From Muribaculaceae bacterium (GTDB lineage: Bacteria > Bacteroidota > Bacteroidia > Bacteroidales > Muribaculaceae): DNA of 23,184 bases. This document shows positions 15,271-23,014 of this stretch, in pieces (the first letter of the stretch is position 1; each line of letters starts with the position of its first letter). Below the pieces are notes generated by a model. The model worked only from the letters and a program-made list of their open reading frames with translations, did not search any database and was not told the origin of the DNA. Position numbers and translations under genes: made by a program. The DNA lies in NCBI GenBank assembly GCA_009775365.1, contig VSPM01000041.1, positions 1 to 23,184 on the forward strand, written 5' to 3'.

Positions 15271-16416
15271 TTATTGGTAAAGAGTCTGGTTGAGGCGCGT
15301 CTCTCTGGCGCGGATGGCCCGCGTGAGGAAAACATTTCCTATAGTCCAGACCACAACGTCGCCCATGAGGAGGAGATTTGGGTCGGTGAAAGGGGAGAGC
15401 AGCACATTCACGCCGGTAAATGCCAGCGACACGGCTATTATCGTGAGAAGAGCCCATGTCTGGTTCATGCCAAGGGCAAGAAACTTGTGGTGAATGTGGG
15501 CCTTGTCGGGAAGAAAGGGGTTGCGCCCTCGTTTCACGCGATGAAAATAAACGCGACACACATCGAAACAGGGCACTATCAGAGGCGACAATGCCACGAT
15601 GGCCGGGTTATAGCACACCTCCTGAAAACCTGGCTTGGTGCAGATTATGGCTATGCCGCAGAATGCAAGCAGCATCCCTGTGGTCAGGGCGCCTGTGTCG
15701 CCCATGAGAATTTTATTGCGTTTCTTGGCTTTTCCAAACACGTTGTAGTAGAAGAACGGCACAAGCGTTCCTGCCGAGGCAATGGCGAGCATTGAATAAA
15801 GATAGCTCCCGCCTTCAAAAAACACCATGGAATAGAACACGAGCGCTATGCCGCTCAATCCTGAGGCAAGGCCGTCGATGCCGTCGATGAGGTTGATGGC
15901 ATTCACCACAAACACCACCATGAAGGCTGTGAACACCCATGATAGCCACACCGGCAGCTCATGCAGCCACAATATGCCATAGAAATCAGTGATTGACATC
16001 CCTCCGCCCACGATAAGCGCGGCGGCCACTATCTGCACAACGAATTTGGCCTTATATCTCACGCCCACAAGGTCATCGGCTATGCCCACAAGATACAGTA
16101 TGATTATAGCACAGAAAAGGAAATAGACCTGCACTATGTTCGACTCCACGGCCTCGGCCATCACCTCGCCGCCGAATCTCAGATTCAGGGCCACCACAAG
16201 CGCCACTGAAAAAAGATAGCCCGGAAAAAACGATATCCCGCCAAGACGCGGCACTGCCCCTCGGTGAATTTTCCGCTCGTTGACTTCATCAAAGAGCTGT
16301 CGGCGGAATGCTATGAGAATAATCTTGGGAATCATCAGGGCTCCGAGCATAACCGAGACCATGAACGCCAGAAGGTTATTCTCTATCCAATATAACATCG
16401 TGTCTTGAGCAAACAT
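15271..16416 (-). CDS. wecA: Undecaprenyl-phosphate sugar-1-phosphate transferase (WecA/TagO family)
   Basis: 381 aa, about eleven membrane helices. Landmarks of the polyprenyl-phosphate N-acetylhexosamine-1-phosphate transferase family: KIHRGAVPRLGGISFF after helix 1, the Mg2+-binding Asp114-Asp115 (GIADDLVGVRYKAKF), NAINLIDGIDGLASG (172-186), MGDTGAL, and the C-terminal PDKAHIHHKFLALG, which contains the HIHH motif that separates WecA-type enzymes from MraY. It transfers GlcNAc-1-P (or a related amino-sugar phosphate) from UDP-sugar to undecaprenyl phosphate at the cytoplasmic face, starting a surface glycan. No other glycan genes are nearby. Start at 16416 (MFAQDTMLYW); Met7 is an alternative. 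A TAATTTTG -7 box on minus (16533-16540) may be its promoter, but its -33 is unclear. Confidence 0.88.
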   Translation of the reverse strand: MFAQDTMLYWIENNLLAFMVSVMLGALMIPKIILIAFRRQLFDEVNERKIHRGAVPRLGGISFFPGYLFSVALVVALNLRFGGEVMAEAVESNIVQVYFLFCAIIILYLVGIADDLVGVRYKAKFVVQIVAAALIVGGGMSITDFYGILWLHELPVWLSWVFTAFMVVFVVNAINLIDGIDGLASGLSGIALVFYSMVFFEGGSYLYSMLAIASAGTLVPFFYYNVFGKAKKRNKILMGDTGALTTGMLLAFCGIAIICTKPGFQEVCYNPAIVALSPLIVPCFDVCRVYFHRVKRGRNPFLPDKAHIHHKFLALGMNQTWALLTIIAVSLAFTGVNVLLSPFTDPNLLLMGDVVVWTIGNVFLTRAIRARETRLNQTLYQ

Positions 16417-16610
16417 GGATATTCTATTTATAGGTGTCTTTTTTCCAATCGATACTATGTGGATAATGAAATCCAGAGGAGTGAATTTGCTTATTTAAGC
16501 AGTGTCAAAAAGTTATCAACACGAGACATTCGCAAAATTATAAAAAATATCAAACAAAAAAAAATTAATCGTAATAAAAAAATATTGCTCTGAAACAGCA
16601 ATAAAACACA

Positions 16611-16640
16611 GCGGGAGCGAATCGTGTGATTCGCTCCCGC
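16611..16640 (-). terminator. Rho-independent terminator of gapA
   Basis: GCGGGAGCGAATC (16611-16623) pairs perfectly with GATTCGCTCCCGC (16628-16640), 13 bp with a 4-nt loop. On minus the tail is TGTGTTTTATT. It lies about 30 nt past the gapA stop codon. Confidence 0.9.
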
Positions 16641-16669
16641 CGGTAAAATTCTTTTGCCTGTGAGGCTGA

Positions 16670-17677
16670 TTAGCCGTTATATTTCTTCATGATAGCGATG
16701 AGATCGAGCACCTTGTTAGAGTAGCCGATTTCATTGTCATACCAAGAGATAACCTTCACGAAGTTGTCTGTGAGGTAAACGCCGGCGTTAGCGTCGAAGA
16801 TAGAAGTGAGGGGGCAGCCGAGGAAGTCAGAGCTTACAACTGCGTCCTCAGTGTAGCCGAGCACACCCTTGAGTTCGCCTTCGGCAGCCTCTTTCATAGC
16901 TGCGCAGATCTCTTCCTTAGTAGCGGGCTTCTCGAGGTTGCAAGTAAGGTCTACAACAGAAACGTCGAGAGTCGGCACACGCATAGAGATGCCTGTGAGC
17001 TTGCCGTTGAGTTCAGGAATAACTTTGCCTACAGCCTTTGCAGCGCCTGTAGAAGAGGGAATGATATTGCCTGCTGCTGCACGGCCACCGCGCCAGTCTT
17101 TCATAGAAGGACCGTCAACTGTCTTCTGAGTGGCAGTTGTAGAGTGAACTGTAGTCATGAGGCCTTCCTTGATGCCGAACTTGTCGTGAAGCACCTTGGC
17201 GATGGGAGCGAGACAGTTGGTAGTGCAAGATGCGTTGGACACGAACTGCTGGCCGGCATAAGTGTGGGCGTTGACACCGCATACAAACATAGGAGTGGCG
17301 TCTTTTGAAGGAGCTGACATAACCACATACTTGGCACCTGCCTCGATGTGAGCCTGTGCCTTCTCCTGAGTGAGGAAGAGACCGGTTGACTCAACTACAT
17401 ACTCAGCGCCAACCTCGCCCCATGCGATTTCTGCGGGGTTCTTGCATGCTGTCACACGGATTGCCTTGCCATTGACAATAAGGAGACTCTTCTCCATATC
17501 ATAGTCAACGGTTCCGTCGAAACGACCGTGCATTGTGTCATACTTGAGCATGTAAGCCATGTAATCTACGGGAAGAAGGTCGTTGATTGCTACAACCTCG
17601 ATGTCGTCTCTTTTAGTAGAGGCACGGAACACGAAACGTCCGATACGGCCAAAGCCGTTAATACCAATCTTTGTCAT
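16670..17677 (-). CDS. gapA: Glyceraldehyde-3-phosphate dehydrogenase, type I
   Basis: 335 aa, cytoplasmic glycolytic enzyme that oxidises and phosphorylates glyceraldehyde 3-phosphate with NAD+. N-terminal Rossmann fold GINGFGRIGR; Asp33 in INDLLP fits NAD preference. Active-site Cys151 in NASCTTNCLAP and His178 in TTVHSTTATQKT; then WRGGRAAAGNIIPSSTGAAK and the C-terminal WYDNEIGYSNKVLDLI. It is strikingly close to gamma-proteobacterial GapA along its length (DYMAYMLKYDTMHGRFDGTV), as is common for Bacteroidetes type I enzymes. Codon use is biased toward a few codons, as expected for high expression. Own promoter at 17785-17815 and own terminator at 16611-16640, so monocistronic. Confidence 0.97.
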   Translation of the reverse strand: MTKIGINGFGRIGRFVFRASTKRDDIEVVAINDLLPVDYMAYMLKYDTMHGRFDGTVDYDMEKSLLIVNGKAIRVTACKNPAEIAWGEVGAEYVVESTGLFLTQEKAQAHIEAGAKYVVMSAPSKDATPMFVCGVNAHTYAGQQFVSNASCTTNCLAPIAKVLHDKFGIKEGLMTTVHSTTATQKTVDGPSMKDWRGGRAAAGNIIPSSTGAAKAVGKVIPELNGKLTGISMRVPTLDVSVVDLTCNLEKPATKEEICAAMKEAAEGELKGVLGYTEDAVVSSDFLGCPLTSIFDANAGVYLTDNFVKVISWYDNEIGYSNKVLDLIAIMKKYNG

Positions 17678-17784
17678 TGCTTTAAATATTGTTTTGGGTT
17701 GATTATATTTTAATTAATCTTTTTTCCTCTTAAGATTTGAAGAGCCGGAATTCACTTCGGCTGCCTCTTGTCGGTTTAGGTATG

Positions 17785-17815
17785 CAAAATTACTAAAAAA
17801 AATTGGTATGGCAAC
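17785..17815 (-). promoter_or_regulatory. Predicted gapA promoter
   Basis: On minus, GTTG (17812-17815), 19 nt, then TAATTTTG (17785-17792): an exact -7 match (TAnnTTTG) and a good -33 at standard spacing. It gives a leader of about 100 nt, which contains a small stem (AGCCG/CGGCT, near 17741-17760 on plus). Confidence 0.65.
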
Positions 17816-18016
17816 TTAAAATGAACGTTTTTTAACTATTATGTGTTTTTAGGCATGTAAAATTGTGCTTTTTAGCGAATTTTTTCGTAGTTTCGCACAT
17901 ATTTGATTCTGTTGTTGTTTTTTTAACACAAGGGGTTATTGCCCTTTGGCATATGCCCCCGGAATTAGCGGCAGCAGCCTGACTTTGTTTAATCAAAATT
18001 TTTAATATCGATCAAT
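17816..18016 (+). other. Upstream region of mscL, no gene
   Basis: AT-rich, with several T-tracts. It should hold the mscL promoter. The nearest -7-like box is CATATTTG (about 17896-17903), which misses the consensus at one base and has no TTTG at the right distance. No ORF or RNA gene seen. Confidence 0.4.
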
Positions 18017-18457
18017 ATGGGTAAATTTTTAGAAGATTTCAAGGCATTTGCGCTTAAAGGGAATGTGGTAGACATGGCTGTCGGCGTAATCGTCGGCGGA
18101 GCGTTCGGCAAGATTGTGACATCGCTTGTCAACGACATCATAATGCCGGTGATGTCTCTCATGACAGGTGGCTCCGGCTATGAGAATCTTAAATATGTGA
18201 TCAAAGAGGGCTCCCCGGCCACTGCCGAAGGCGCCGCCGCAGTAGAAGAGGTGGCCATACATTACGGCACATTTATTATGAACATCGTAGACTTCTTTAT
18301 CATAGCCATGTCGATATTTGTGGCTTTACGCGTGATGATGAAGTTCAAGAAAAAAGAGGAGGAGGCCCCGGCCCCGGCTCCGGAGCCGACAAAAGAGGAA
18401 GTGCTTCTCACCGAGATTCGCGACCTCCTGAAGCAGAACGCCGAATCAAAAAAATAA
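18017..18457 (+). CDS. mscL: Large-conductance mechanosensitive channel
   Basis: 146 aa, typical MscL length. The N-terminal amphipathic segment MGKFLEDFKAFALKGNVVDM is followed by TM1 with the Gly/Ala-rich pore constriction (AVGVIVGGAFGKIVTSLVND), a periplasmic loop (about 50-78), TM2 (about 79-103; VDFFIIAMSIFVALRVMMKF), a charged linker KKKEEEAPAPAPEPTKEE and a C-terminal helix bundle (LLTEIRDLLKQN). It forms a homopentamer in the inner membrane and opens under hypo-osmotic shock. The Pro/Ala-rich linker is longer than in E. coli, a usual variation. Start is unambiguous. Confidence 0.97.
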   Translation: MGKFLEDFKAFALKGNVVDMAVGVIVGGAFGKIVTSLVNDIIMPVMSLMTGGSGYENLKYVIKEGSPATAEGAAAVEEVAIHYGTFIMNIVDFFIIAMSIFVALRVMMKFKKKEEEAPAPAPEPTKEEVLLTEIRDLLKQNAESKK

Positions 18458-18531
18458 CCTCACTTCCAATCCGCAAATTCAAATGGCATCGGCAATCTAA
18501 AAGTGAGGCAAATACTAAATCCGAGAAAGAC

Positions 18532-18573
18532 AGAGGGGAGGCTATATCAAAAAAATTGACGTAGCCACTCTCT
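18532..18573 (+). terminator. Imperfect stem-loop, possible mscL terminator
   Basis: GGCTA (18540-18544) pairs with TAGCC (18562-18566), TCAA (18547-18550) with TTGA (18556-18559), and AGAG with CTCT outside. The stem is interrupted and the tail (CTTTACATC) is weak. It also lies just ahead of the small ORF at 18583. Confidence 0.4.
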
Positions 18574-18615
18574 TTACATCATATGAAACTTCTATATTAT
18601 TTCACCACAACCTTA

Positions 18616-18836
18616 GAGATTGTCTAAAAATTTGAGCAAAATAATGTTATAGGGCATAACTAACCATCAATCAAGGTGTTGAAGGAGAAAAAGATAAATT
18701 TATGCATAAAAAGAATCTCTATCAGACACACTTGACCGAGGGTCAATGGTCTTATATAAACAAAGAATGGATCAGCGGAAGAAATGATTGATTTTGCCGC
18801 CATAAAAATCCTGATCAATAAAATTTAGACAACCTC
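18616..18836 (+). mobile_element. 221-bp MITE-like deletion derivative of an IS5-family element
   Basis: The ends are inverted repeats: GAGATTGTCTAAA at the left (18616-18628) and its near-exact complement at the right (GAGGTTGTCTAAA read from 18836 inward), one mismatch in 13. Both flanks are TA (18614-18615, 18837-18838), as a 2-bp target duplication would leave. Inside is the start of an IS5-type transposase (18702) and the right terminal region, with the body deleted. It could be moved in trans by a full-length relative. A second copy of the right end is at 14911-14945. Confidence 0.72.
18702..18791 (+). pseudogene. IS5-type transposase, N-terminal stub
   Basis: MHKKNLYQTHLTEGQWSYIN is the characteristic N-terminal opening of IS5-family transposases with a DUF4096-type domain (Y-Q-x-x-L-T-x-x-Q-W). 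A purine-rich AAGGAG lies about 16 nt upstream. After KEWISGRND a TGA stops the frame: the deletion junction within the mini-element falls at about codon 22-24. Confidence 0.65.
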
Positions 18837-19046
18837 TAAGAACAATAGAAACCATAAAACACACTCTTAGGAAAAAATTAGGAATCACGGAGCCTACAGA
18901 ATCTTACCTTAGACAGTTATCATTGGGAGAAGATTTCTCTGACAAATAACCCTGCCACTATAGTGAAAACTTTTTGTCAAAAGTAAATGGACACCTCTTT
19001 CACTCCATTCCTTGTGCAAGGCGCGATGACTCAGCATTCCGCCTAA

Positions 19047-20600
19047 TTATCTTTTCATTCGCCATTCGGAGATGGTGCGTCGCGAAGTTGAGAAATTGAT
19101 GCCGATTCTTATTATTTCTCTCCCTTCGGACAAGAATGGGAGAGCGTAATTATTGTCGTCGATTTGTCGCAGTGCATCTTCAGCCGACCCGTCAAGCTTA
19201 AGCTCTATAATATAAATATATTTTTCAGTCCTTACCAACAGATCTATTCTCCCTTCTGAAGTCTGATATTCCGTTTTCACCCTCAATCCTACAAGAATCA
19301 TCAACATGAGTAAGGCATTGTGGATGTTTCGATCACTCTCCATTGCTATAGAATATGGCACAGATGAGAAAAGACTTGTGAGCCGCTTCATGAATGCGTC
19401 AACATTGCCGGATTTAAAGTCTTCCACAAACTTGCTGACCACAAACTCTGTAGATTCATTGTGAAGGTCGACATAATATGGCAACAAATATTCAAGCAAA
19501 CCCTGTTTCACCTCTTTGTTAGGCAATCCGAGCGTGAAAAGACCGCTATTTTCATCATATTTTTTTATAGTCAGATAACCGGTCTGGTAGAACAAGGCTA
19601 TCGGGTTTAAGGCACTGATGTCTAATCCTGACAAGGACTCTTCAGAACACCTCACATTAAAGAAACTGTGCAGATCAATATCCAGGCTCTTCAGGATTTC
19701 CAGCAGAATTGTCGGTTTCCCGCCCGATTCTATCCAATAGTTCTTAAATTTGAAGTCAGCCATTGAGCTTAAAAGAGAAAATGGATTGTAAACGTCTATA
19801 TTTTGTGCTGAGAAATGATAACCATCGTATGATGCTTTCAGATTGTTTTTAATCTCCTCAACACTTATCCCTTTCTCTTCTGAAAATGCTTCAAGCCCCT
19901 GCGAAAACCGGCTCTCAATCTCTTTTTCCGTAATTCCGCAAATTGCACTAAACCGCTCATTCGTAGAGATGTCGCGTATATTGTTGAGTCCTGAGAAAAT
20001 AGAGATTTTTCCGAAACGTGACACACCGGTCAGAAATATGAGGTGGATATGTTCGGCACTACTTTTGAAATTAGAATAAAATCCTGCCAGCTCGTTTTTA
20101 TATTCCTCATACCGGTCTTTATTCCCAAGTGAATTCACGAGTGGCTTGTCGTATTCGTCTACAAGCACCACCACTCTTTTGCCGGTAGTTTCGTGGGCGG
20201 CTCGGATTATGTTTGAAAGGCGAATGGCAAGATTTGACACCTCCGGTGTTATTCCATACTGTTTTTCCCAGCGCAGCACATGATTTTCGAGATTGTCTTT
20301 GAGCCCATCTCTTCCGGAATAGTTTCCGACATTTAGGTCAATATATAGCACCGGATAGGGAGTCCAGTCCCAGTCAAAAGACTCTGCCTCAAGACCCTTG
20401 AACAAGTCTTTACGCCCTTCAAAGAAATACTGGAGGGTGGAAAGGAACAGGCTTTTGCCAAACCGGCGCGGACGTCCGAGAAAATAATATCCGCCTTTCA
20501 GGAAATGACGTATATAGCCCGTTTTATCCACATAAAACCAGCCACCGGTGATTATTTTCTCAAAATTTTGTTCCCCTATCGGGTAATAAACCTCTTCCAT
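19047..20600 (-). CDS. AAA-ATPase-like / PD-(D/E)XK nuclease-superfamily protein
   Basis: 517 aa from MEEVYYPIGEQNFEKIITGG (ATG 20600), the standard start of this family; an upstream in-frame ATG (20657) would prepend residues that overlap the promoter. The N-terminal AAA-ATPase-like domain has YFLGRPRRFGKS (42-50, Walker A-like), VVVLVDEYDKPL (Walker B, about 143-154) and IFLTGVSRFGKIS (sensor-like). The C-terminal PD-(D/E)XK domain has GRIDLLVRTEKYIYIIELK with Asp453, Glu466 and Lys468. The family (AAA-ATPase-like plus PDDEXK_9) is present in many near-identical copies in Bacteroidetes and some Firmicutes, and its function is not established; links to DNA or mobile elements have been suggested because of the fold. 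Intact. Promoter at 20627-20657; two tandem-repeat arrays lie upstream. Confidence 0.9.
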   Translation of the reverse strand: MEEVYYPIGEQNFEKIITGGWFYVDKTGYIRHFLKGGYYFLGRPRRFGKSLFLSTLQYFFEGRKDLFKGLEAESFDWDWTPYPVLYIDLNVGNYSGRDGLKDNLENHVLRWEKQYGITPEVSNLAIRLSNIIRAAHETTGKRVVVLVDEYDKPLVNSLGNKDRYEEYKNELAGFYSNFKSSAEHIHLIFLTGVSRFGKISIFSGLNNIRDISTNERFSAICGITEKEIESRFSQGLEAFSEEKGISVEEIKNNLKASYDGYHFSAQNIDVYNPFSLLSSMADFKFKNYWIESGGKPTILLEILKSLDIDLHSFFNVRCSEESLSGLDISALNPIALFYQTGYLTIKKYDENSGLFTLGLPNKEVKQGLLEYLLPYYVDLHNESTEFVVSKFVEDFKSGNVDAFMKRLTSLFSSVPYSIAMESDRNIHNALLMLMILVGLRVKTEYQTSEGRIDLLVRTEKYIYIIELKLDGSAEDALRQIDDNNYALPFLSEGREIIRIGINFSTSRRTISEWRMKR

Positions 20601-20626
20601 AACTATAACGACTTGTTCATCATCTC

Positions 20627-20657
20627 CAAAATTACAACAAAAAATATGAAAATGCAA
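20627..20657 (-). promoter_or_regulatory. Predicted promoter of the AAA/PD-(D/E)XK gene
   Basis: On minus, TTG (20655-20657), 20 nt, then TAATTTTG (20627-20634), an exact -7 match at standard spacing. It would give a short leader of about 20 nt. The tandem repeats begin 38 bp further upstream. Confidence 0.6.
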
Positions 20658-20694
20658 GAATCATACCCTCCCCACTGCATTGCATTTTCAAATT

Positions 20695-20761
20695 GCCATA
20701 AATATTTTGCGCCATTTGCCATAAATATTTTGCGCCATTTGTCATAAATATTTTGCGCCAT
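20695..20761. repeat. Tandem repeat A, 23-bp unit, 2.9 copies
   Basis: Three consecutive units, each GCCATAAATATTTTGCGCCA plus TTT: 20695-20717, 20718-20740 and 20741-20761. The first two are identical; the third has one substitution (GTCATAAA) and lacks the last two bases. Located upstream of the promoter at 20627-20657. Confidence 0.95.
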
Positions 20762-20793
20762 CACCATTATGTTGTAAAGAATTTATACGTTTC

Positions 20794-20870
20794 AAATTTT
20801 ACGGAGAGACGGATTTTCGCCATTTTAAATTTTACGGAGAGACGGATTTTCGCCGTTTTAAGTTTCACGG
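20794..20870. repeat. Tandem repeat B, 33-bp unit, 2.3 copies
   Basis: Two units of AAATTTTACGGAGAGACGGA plus TTTTCGCCATTTT at 20794-20826 and 20827-20859 (one mismatch, A/G, in CGCC-A/G-TTTT), then a degenerate start of a third (AAGTTTCACGG, 20860-20870). TTTTACGGC recurs once more near 20888. The end of each unit (TTTTCGCCATTTT) resembles the core of repeat A (TTTTGCGCCATTT). Confidence 0.92.
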
Positions 20871-20995
20871 CATAAAATAATTTATTAATTTTACGGCAAT
20901 TATATTTGATTGACCATATTGACAGACGGGGCATCATAATCTATATCCGGAAATAAAAATGCATCAATTGCAGGTGTCGGGCCATATGACCTCAA

Positions 20996-22864
20996 TCAGT
21001 TGTAGGCGTGCATGGAATTGAGATAGTTCACACCAAAATAAGTCATCGCCACCGACAGTATGGCGGAAATCATATAGATGTGAAAGCCCCTGCAATTATG
21101 TCCGGCGTTTCGGAATTTAAAGAACACTCCCTTGTGGAGCGGAAGAGCATACACAAGAAGAGTGACCAACGCCCATGTCTCTTTAGGATCCCACGACCAA
21201 TATTCTCCCCACGACACATTAGCCCACACGGCACCCGTAAAAATACCGGTTCCCAACAGCCATACCGCCGGATAAAGTATGCACATATTCAGCTTCATTA
21301 ACCGCTCTCCGTTTCCGGGACGAATGACGGCCGCCATAGACACGGCAAACGTAAGACACAGAAGGGCATAAGCAGTCATAACCAGCGAGACATGAAGCGA
21401 CAGCCATGGCGAATGAAGGACTGGCATAAGAGGAGTGACCACCGGATTCACCTCCACCAGATGAGCCACGAGCGCCAATGCCCCGGCAAACAGACAAGAC
21501 AGAGGAAAAAGCAGTTTGTTTGACCAGAACATCAATAAAGTCAACACCTCCATAACCAGCACCACAAACTGAAGGGTCTCATATGTGTTGGCAAGAGGGA
21601 GCCTTTCACATAGCATCCATTGCAGGCAGAAAGAACATAACGAAACAATCACCGCCGAACTTAAAATAACAACAGCCGCCAACTTGCCATAACGCCATCC
21701 TAAAAGAGCCGCCACGCTTATGAAAAAGGCACAGAACAGCAGAATAAAAATAAGCGTTGAAAAAGGGATTGCATTATAAATAATCTCAAGACTTGATTTC
21801 CATGCAGGCAATGAACCTTCTTCCGCCGACACTATCAGGTCGCCGGAATAAAGAGAAAGCACAATCCCCACTTTCTCATCCAGCTCCTCTATGGCCCGAT
21901 GTTTCTTGTCGCCGCAGGCTTCATATAGCCCGCTTACACGATAATTTCCGGATGCGTCAAACAAATCGGAAAGGCTTGCATATTTACCTTTTATGCCAAG
22001 TTTTTTGCAAAGTTCCTTATCCTTCACCTTCAGCAGCGGTTCGTTTTTCCATCTGTCGGGAAAAAGTCGTAATGACAGAAGAGTCTGTTCGGGGGTAAGC
22101 CCGCGATATGAAGGCTTACCATAAAGTTTCGTCACCACATCGTGTGCAAGTGTATTGAATGTCACAATTCTGCCGTTGTAGACCACAGGATTCCGTTTAA
22201 GGCTGTCTGCTGTGGCAATAGGCACGCCGGCGATAGTAGAAGCCGTCCCGTCACCGCATCCGCATATCAGAATCATGGCAATCCCCAGAGAACGCAACAT
22301 TGTTCTGAAACGGCCTCGCGACGACAGCATCACTAAAAGGCCACCCAATGCAAAGAGGATATATCCGGCATATGACAAAGTTATGCCGTAAGGGTCATAA
22401 TTCACTGACAACACAGTCGCCCCCTCATTATCATAAGAAGACTGGCAAAAACGATAACCTTTCAAGTAAAGGATGTTATTCATCGACACCATGCGCTTCT
22501 CTCCCTCCACAACAAGATGAGACACATAATCGCGAGGCATATAGCCCCCCGGATAATAAACAATCTCAAAATTCTCCAATGATATAGGGGAGGGGAGCGG
22601 CCGTTCTTCTCCTTTATCGGACATAAAGACTGACGCCTCTTGATTTGTAATAATCCTTACATATCCTTTCTCTGATGTCAGCCAAGTCAGCATGCCGCCA
22701 CCCAACATAGCGAAAAAAGAGAGATGAAGAAGAAAACTTCCCATATGTCTCCACATCTTTGAAATCCACATTGAGGCCGCCAACACTGAGACAAAAAGAA
22801 TCCACAGAACAATAAACCACACAGAGCCGTAAACTGCCGGAGAAAGGAATGTCGCGACCGCCAA
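20996..22864 (-). CDS. ccsBA: ResB-CcsA fusion, system II cytochrome c maturation
   Basis: At least 622 aa. The N-terminal part (about 1-190) is ResB/CcsB-like: membrane helices, SFLLHLSFFAMLGGGML, a periplasmic segment with LKGYRFCQSSYDNEG and DPYGITLSYAGYILF. A periplasmic domain (about 205-345; NPVVYNGRIVTFNTLAHDVV) is typical of Bacteroidetes versions. The CcsA part (about 350-622) holds the haem-handling motif WGEYWSWDPKETW (552-564) and conserved His residues in HSPWLSLHVSL and near the end. The complex exports haem and joins it to CXXCH motifs of c-type cytochromes. The start is doubtful: the only start-like codon is a TTG (22864) that cuts the first helix in half. The frame stays open upstream (PYPELALIYAAAVI) without ATG or GTG as far as the IS982 gene, so the true 5' end is probably lost or displaced. 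Confidence 0.85.
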   Translation of the reverse strand: MAVATFLSPAVYGSVWFIVLWILFVSVLAASMWISKMWRHMGSFLLHLSFFAMLGGGMLTWLTSEKGYVRIITNQEASVFMSDKGEERPLPSPISLENFEIVYYPGGYMPRDYVSHLVVEGEKRMVSMNNILYLKGYRFCQSSYDNEGATVLSVNYDPYGITLSYAGYILFALGGLLVMLSSRGRFRTMLRSLGIAMILICGCGDGTASTIAGVPIATADSLKRNPVVYNGRIVTFNTLAHDVVTKLYGKPSYRGLTPEQTLLSLRLFPDRWKNEPLLKVKDKELCKKLGIKGKYASLSDLFDASGNYRVSGLYEACGDKKHRAIEELDEKVGIVLSLYSGDLIVSAEEGSLPAWKSSLEIIYNAIPFSTLIFILLFCAFFISVAALLGWRYGKLAAVVILSSAVIVSLCSFCLQWMLCERLPLANTYETLQFVVLVMEVLTLLMFWSNKLLFPLSCLFAGALALVAHLVEVNPVVTPLMPVLHSPWLSLHVSLVMTAYALLCLTFAVSMAAVIRPGNGERLMKLNMCILYPAVWLLGTGIFTGAVWANVSWGEYWSWDPKETWALVTLLVYALPLHKGVFFKFRNAGHNCRGFHIYMISAILSVAMTYFGVNYLNSMHAYN

Positions 22865-22927
22865 TGATATGACGGCCGCGGCATATATTAACGCGAGTTC
22901 GGGATAAGGAACACCATAAAAAAGTTG

Positions 22928-22955
22928 AATCGGCAGCTTGAAAAAGCTGCCGATT
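22928..22955. terminator. Perfect hairpin between ccsBA and the IS982 transposase
   Basis: AATCGGCAGCTT (22928-22939) and AAGCTGCCGATT (22944-22955), 12 bp, GAAA loop. Plus tail CTTTT, minus tail CAACTTTTTTA. It could be an old terminator of a gene upstream of ccsBA, or a hairpin of the IS that blocks read-through into its transposase. Confidence 0.7.
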
Positions 22956-23014
22956 CTTTTGGTAATATCACTGATATTTAGTAATTTAGAGGAACAAACA
23001 ATAAATACTGTATC

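Larger units (their letters stand above)
18583..18949 (+). pseudogene. Small ORF (47 aa when restored) interrupted by an IS5-type mini-element
   Basis: The left part (ATG 18583) reads MKLLYYFTTTL and then enters the element, where it stops. After the element the same reading continues as RTIETIKHTLRKKLGITEP, TESYLRQLSLGEDFSDK and TAA (18947-18949). Removing the element (18616-18836) plus one copy of a TA duplication (18614-18615 and 18837-18838) joins the halves in frame: 47 codons, mixed charge, helical, no signal peptide. I do not recognise the family. The clean joining argues that this was a coding gene, now broken. Confidence 0.55.

Noticed and set aside
18458..18508. Inverted repeat CCTCACTT ... 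AAGTGAGG just after the mscL stop, considered as its terminator.
   Set aside because: The loop is 35 nt and no T-tract follows; the stem-loop at 18532-18573 is a somewhat better candidate.
20601..20761. Tandem repeat A read as CRISPR-like spacing, or as the start of a minus-strand protein made of repeats.
   Set aside because: There are no spacers between the units, so it is not CRISPR; the 23-bp unit is not a multiple of three, so the reading changes with each copy and coding is unlikely.
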